From: an uncultured Paracoccaceae bacterium
Lineage (GTDB): Bacteria > Pseudomonadota > Alphaproteobacteria > Rhodobacterales > Rhodobacteraceae
Assembly: GCA_947498645.1 (NCBI GenBank)
Contig: CANMKS010000001.1
Location: 186,001-250,000, forward strand
DNA length: 64,000 nucleotides
Reading direction: 5' to 3'
Within the stretch, counting starts at the first letter, position 1. Each line of letters begins with the position of its first letter. Below the pieces are notes generated by a model, which worked only from the letters and a program-made list of their open reading frames with translations, was not told the DNA's origin and did not search any database. A program made the position numbers and the translations under genes. This document shows positions 60,930-64,000 of this stretch, piece by piece.

Positions 60930-63442
60930 GCCTGCGCATAGCATCCCGCTTTGCAATGCGCGAATTGCGCGGTGGTCTGCGCGGGTTCCGCATTTTTTTG
61001 GCCTGTCTTGCACTTGGTGTCGCGGCCATCGCCGCGGTGGGCACCGTGCGTGCAGGGATCGAGGCCGGGCTTGCCCGTGATGGTGCCGCCCTTTTGGGCG
61101 GCGATGCCGAAGTGGAGTTCACCTATCGGTTTGCCCGCGAGGCTGAGTTGGACTGGCTCAACACAGTGGCCGACGTTGTATCAGAAACGGTCGATTTCCG
61201 CTCGATGGTTGTTGTGGGTCAAGACGCGGCGACCGAGCGGGGTCTGACCCAAGTGCGGGCGGTTGATGATCTTTATCCGCTGATCGGAGAGGTGCAGCTT
61301 GACCCACCTATGCCCTTGCCAGCCGCGCTTGCCGATTATGGCGGTGTGATGGAGCGTGTATTGGCGGATCGGTTGGGGTTGTCGCCGGGCGATGCGTTCC
61401 GGCTGGGGGAACAGGCGTTTACACTGCGGGCAATTCTGGATCGTTACCCGGACAATACTGCTGGCGGCTTTGGCCTTGGGCCGCGCACGATTGTGCTGAC
61501 GGATGACCTTGCCAATTCCGGCCTACTGATCGAAGGCACATTGTTTTCGACGCAATATCGGCTTGACTTGCCGCCGGGCGCTGATCTGCAAGTGCTTGAA
61601 GATGAGACCGAGGCGCAGTTTCGTGACAGCGGATTGCGCTGGCGCGATAGCAGGCGCGGTGCCGGCGGGGTCGCACGTTTTGTGGATCGGATTGGTGCGT
61701 TTTTGATCCTTGTAGGTCTCTCTGGCCTTGCGGTGGGTGGCGTTGGCGTTTCGGCGGCGGTGCGCTCTTATCTGGCAGGCAAAACCGGGGTGATTGCCAC
61801 GTTGAAAACACTGGGGGCGACACGTGCCACGATTTTCCAGACCTACTTCATCCAAGTGGGTATTCTGACCGTCACAGGGGTTGTCATTGGCCTGATCCTG
61901 GGTGCGGGCCTACCTGTGCTATTTGCACCGGTAATTGAGGCTAGCCTGCCAATCCCGGCGGTCTTTGCCATCTACGCTGCTCCACTTTTCGAAGCTGCGG
62001 TTTACGGGCTGCTTGCCGCGCTCGTCTTTACGCTGTGGCCACTTGCCAAGACCGAAGACATCCGCGCCGCAACCCTCTTTCGCGATGCCTTTGCGACCGC
62101 TTCCAGCCTGCCTGACAAGCGATATCTTTTCGCAATTGTCATGCTCATCGCGGCGCTGATCGGTGCGGCAGTTTGGTTCTCGGGCACTGTCTTTCTGACA
62201 CTCTGGACGGCGGGCGGGATCGCAGCGGCCCTTGCCATCCTCGTGCTCGCTGCCATCGCCATCCGCTGGATCGCACGCCGGTTTCGCAAGCCGGCACGCG
62301 GGCGACCTGCGCTGCGTCTGGCGTTTGGATCCATCGGCGCACGCGGAGGAGAGGCCACCTCTGTCGTCCTGTCTTTGGGGCTTGGCCTGACGGTTCTGGC
62401 AGCAGTTGGCCAGATTGACGGCAACCTTCGTAACTCATTCTCCAACGAATTGCCCGCCGTCGCGCCCAGTTATTTCTTCGTGGATATCCAACCTGATCAG
62501 ATCGGCGGCTTCCGTGCGCGGCTGGCCAATGATGACGCGGTCAGCAAGGTTGATACCGCCCCAATGCTGCGGGGCATTATCACCCAGATCAACGGAAAAC
62601 CTGCCGATGAATTCACCGATGGCCATTGGGTCACCCAAGGTGATCGCGGGATCACTTATGCGGATGCATTGCCTGAGGGCACCGAAGTGACCGCAGGCGA
62701 CTGGTGGCCTGAAGGTTACGACGGACCACCACAGATCAGTTTCTCAGCCGAAGAAGCCACAGAGATGGGCCTGCAACTGGGTAATACCATGACGGTCAAC
62801 GTATTGGGCCGGGACATCACGGCCGAGATCACCAGTTTCCGCAATGTCAGTTGGGAGGACGCAGGCATCGGCTTTGTGCTCGCCATGAACCAAGGTGCGT
62901 TGGCGGGCGCACCACACAGTTGGATTTCGACGGTCTATGCCGAGGAAGAGGCCGAGGCCGCGATCCTGCGCGATCTTGCCACGGCCTATCCCAATATCAC
63001 TGCGATCCGCATTCGCGATGCGATTGATCGGATCATCGAACTGGTCGGTGGGATTTCAGCCGCAACGCGCTATGGCGCGTTGGTCACGCTGATCACAGGC
63101 TTTCTTGTGTTGATTGGTGCTGCCGCCGCAGGTGAACGCGCCCGCACGTTTGAGGCAGCCGTGCTCAAAACCCTTGGTGCATCACGCCGCCGGATCATCG
63201 CCAGCTTTGCGCTGCGCGCGGCGATCCTTGGCTTGGGTGCCGGACTGGTGGCCCTGGGCGCTGGCATCCTTGGTGGCTGGGCTGTGTCAGTGTTTATCAT
63301 GGAGACCGATTACATCGTGATCTGGTCCAATGCCTTGCTGATTATTGGCGGCGGTGTTCTTGCTTCTTTGCTGGCTGGTCTGGCGTTTGCGTGGCGGCCA
63401 CTCTCGGCACGGCCCGCACAAGTCTTGCGCGCAAAAGAATGA
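60926..63442 (+). CDS. FtsX-like ABC permease (YbbP-like)
   Basis: An 838-residue permease with about ten predicted helices in two FtsX-type sets. The first cluster follows LACLALGVAAIAAVG, a long periplasmic part spans roughly residues 45-250, and the C-terminal FtsX domain begins near ALVTLITGFLVLIGAAAAGERARTFEAAVLKTLGASRRRI. The transported substrate is unknown. The start overlaps the ATPase gene; the end overlaps the cyclotransferase-like gene. Confidence 0.92.
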   Translation: MSLRIASRFAMRELRGGLRGFRIFLACLALGVAAIAAVGTVRAGIEAGLARDGAALLGGDAEVEFTYRFAREAELDWLNTVADVVSETVDFRSMVVVGQDAATERGLTQVRAVDDLYPLIGEVQLDPPMPLPAALADYGGVMERVLADRLGLSPGDAFRLGEQAFTLRAILDRYPDNTAGGFGLGPRTIVLTDDLANSGLLIEGTLFSTQYRLDLPPGADLQVLEDETEAQFRDSGLRWRDSRRGAGGVARFVDRIGAFLILVGLSGLAVGGVGVSAAVRSYLAGKTGVIATLKTLGATRATIFQTYFIQVGILTVTGVVIGLILGAGLPVLFAPVIEASLPIPAVFAIYAAPLFEAAVYGLLAALVFTLWPLAKTEDIRAATLFRDAFATASSLPDKRYLFAIVMLIAALIGAAVWFSGTVFLTLWTAGGIAAALAILVLAAIAIRWIARRFRKPARGRPALRLAFGSIGARGGEATSVVLSLGLGLTVLAAVGQIDGNLRNSFSNELPAVAPSYFFVDIQPDQIGGFRARLANDDAVSKVDTAPMLRGIITQINGKPADEFTDGHWVTQGDRGITYADALPEGTEVTAGDWWPEGYDGPPQISFSAEEATEMGLQLGNTMTVNVLGRDITAEITSFRNVSWEDAGIGFVLAMNQGALAGAPHSWISTVYAEEEAEAAILRDLATAYPNITAIRIRDAIDRIIELVGGISAATRYGALVTLITGFLVLIGAAAAGERARTFEAAVLKTLGASRRRIIASFALRAAILGLGAGLVALGAGILGGWAVSVFIMETDYIVIWSNALLIIGGGVLASLLAGLAFAWRPLSARPAQVLRAKE

Positions 63443-63981
63443 GCGATCCCGGTTTTTTCGGCTATGGCAGCCTGGTCAATCTAGGGACGTATGATTACGC
63501 CCATCCGCGCCCGGCATCATTGCAAGGCTGGCGCCGCATCTGGCAACGTACCAACCTGCGCGAAGTGGCTTATCTGTCTGTCGTTCCAGATCCGACAGCG
63601 ACCATTCAAGGGGTCGTGGCACAGGTCCCGAACGCAAACTGGGCAGCGCTTGATCAACGCGAGGCTGCATACCAGCGCCATGATGTCAGCGCGGCCATGG
63701 GGCAAGGCCAAACGGCGGTCTATCAGGTGAAACCCGCACATTTGGCCCCGCAAGGGCAGCATCCGATCCTGCTCAGCTATCTTGATGTTGTTGTGCAGGG
63801 GTATCTGCACGTGTTTGGTGAGGCAGGCGTTGGTCATTTCTTTGAAACAACGGCTGGATGGGGTACGCCGATCCAGAATGATCGGGACGATCCTATCTAC
63901 CCGCGCCATCAGAGGCTGACCTCTGATGAACGCGCATTGGTCGATGATCACCTAGCGGCGGTGATGAAAAAGGCTGAATAG
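63439..63981 (+). CDS. Gamma-glutamylcyclotransferase-like protein
   Basis: A 180-residue protein with the GGCT/AIG2 fold. FFGYGSLVNLGTYDY is the family YGSLxx motif, and LDQREAAYQRHDV has the catalytic Glu region. It could act on a gamma-glutamyl peptide, but family members vary widely. ATGA overlap with the permease suggests co-translation. The gene is complete in the window. Confidence 0.8.
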   Translation: MSDPGFFGYGSLVNLGTYDYAHPRPASLQGWRRIWQRTNLREVAYLSVVPDPTATIQGVVAQVPNANWAALDQREAAYQRHDVSAAMGQGQTAVYQVKPAHLAPQGQHPILLSYLDVVVQGYLHVFGEAGVGHFFETTAGWGTPIQNDRDDPIYPRHQRLTSDERALVDDHLAAVMKKAE

Positions 63982-64000
63982 ACGGGCCTGACGGGCAAAG

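Overview
The window is ordinary chromosome from a Roseobacter-type alphaproteobacterium (Rhodobacteraceae). This is inferred from the gene families (hsp20-DUF1150 pair, DUF1489, fused sulfate adenylyltransferase/APS kinase, class II NrdJ, short-form HisG with HisZ, TRAP transporter, norCBQD-nnrS-nnrU) and from moderately GC-rich codon use. Genes are tightly packed with many ATGA-type start/stop overlaps. I see no prophage, insertion sequence, CRISPR array, rRNA or tRNA.

Layout. 0-13 kb is housekeeping: the 3' part of groEL, a GNAT acetyltransferase, a beta-hydroxyacid dehydrogenase, an EamA exporter, a secreted lipase, purEK, a DUF465 protein, a heat-shock hsp20-DUF1150 pair behind a sigma-32-like promoter, a glycosyltransferase-like gene next to the PAPS-forming Sat-CysC fusion, a RES-domain gene behind trxB, an Lrp regulator and an OmpA-type protein. 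13-19 kb is a substrate-uptake island: TRAP dctPQM, an IclR regulator and a divergent GMC dehydrogenase. 19-30 kb holds a P-loop kinase, nrdJ, DUF1489, an acyl-CoA ligase, a Cys-cluster protein, hisG-hisZ-hisS, and an Lrp-phhA divergent pair with slyX.

30-40.4 kb is a nitrite and nitric oxide respiration island: pseudoazurin-nirK-nirV on the minus strand, an NnrR-type Crp/Fnr regulator, a DUF1858 protein, then norCBQD, two small membrane proteins, nnrS and nnrU. Two TTGCG-type palindromes sit at the divergent promoters. Together these genes would convert nitrite to NO and NO to N2O; no N2O reductase is in the window.

40-64 kb contains dnaE, an autoregulated-looking ArsR-SRPBCC pair with two operator-like palindromes, and a purine module (xdhABC directly overlapping a BMP-type nucleoside ABC transporter). 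It continues with an MBL-fold hydrolase, a VOC protein, ettA, two cold-shock genes that share a structured 5' leader element, dodecin, an SRAP protein lacking the usual catalytic Cys2, an SGNH esterase, a YbbAP-like ABC system and a gamma-glutamylcyclotransferase-like protein.

The least ordinary signals are: the shared hairpin in the two csp leaders; a palindromic repeat translated in frame inside xdhB; two 65-bp inverted repeats that each supply the TAG stop of the neighbouring gene; the Cys-less SRAP protein; the trxB-linked RES protein; and the paired ArsR operators.
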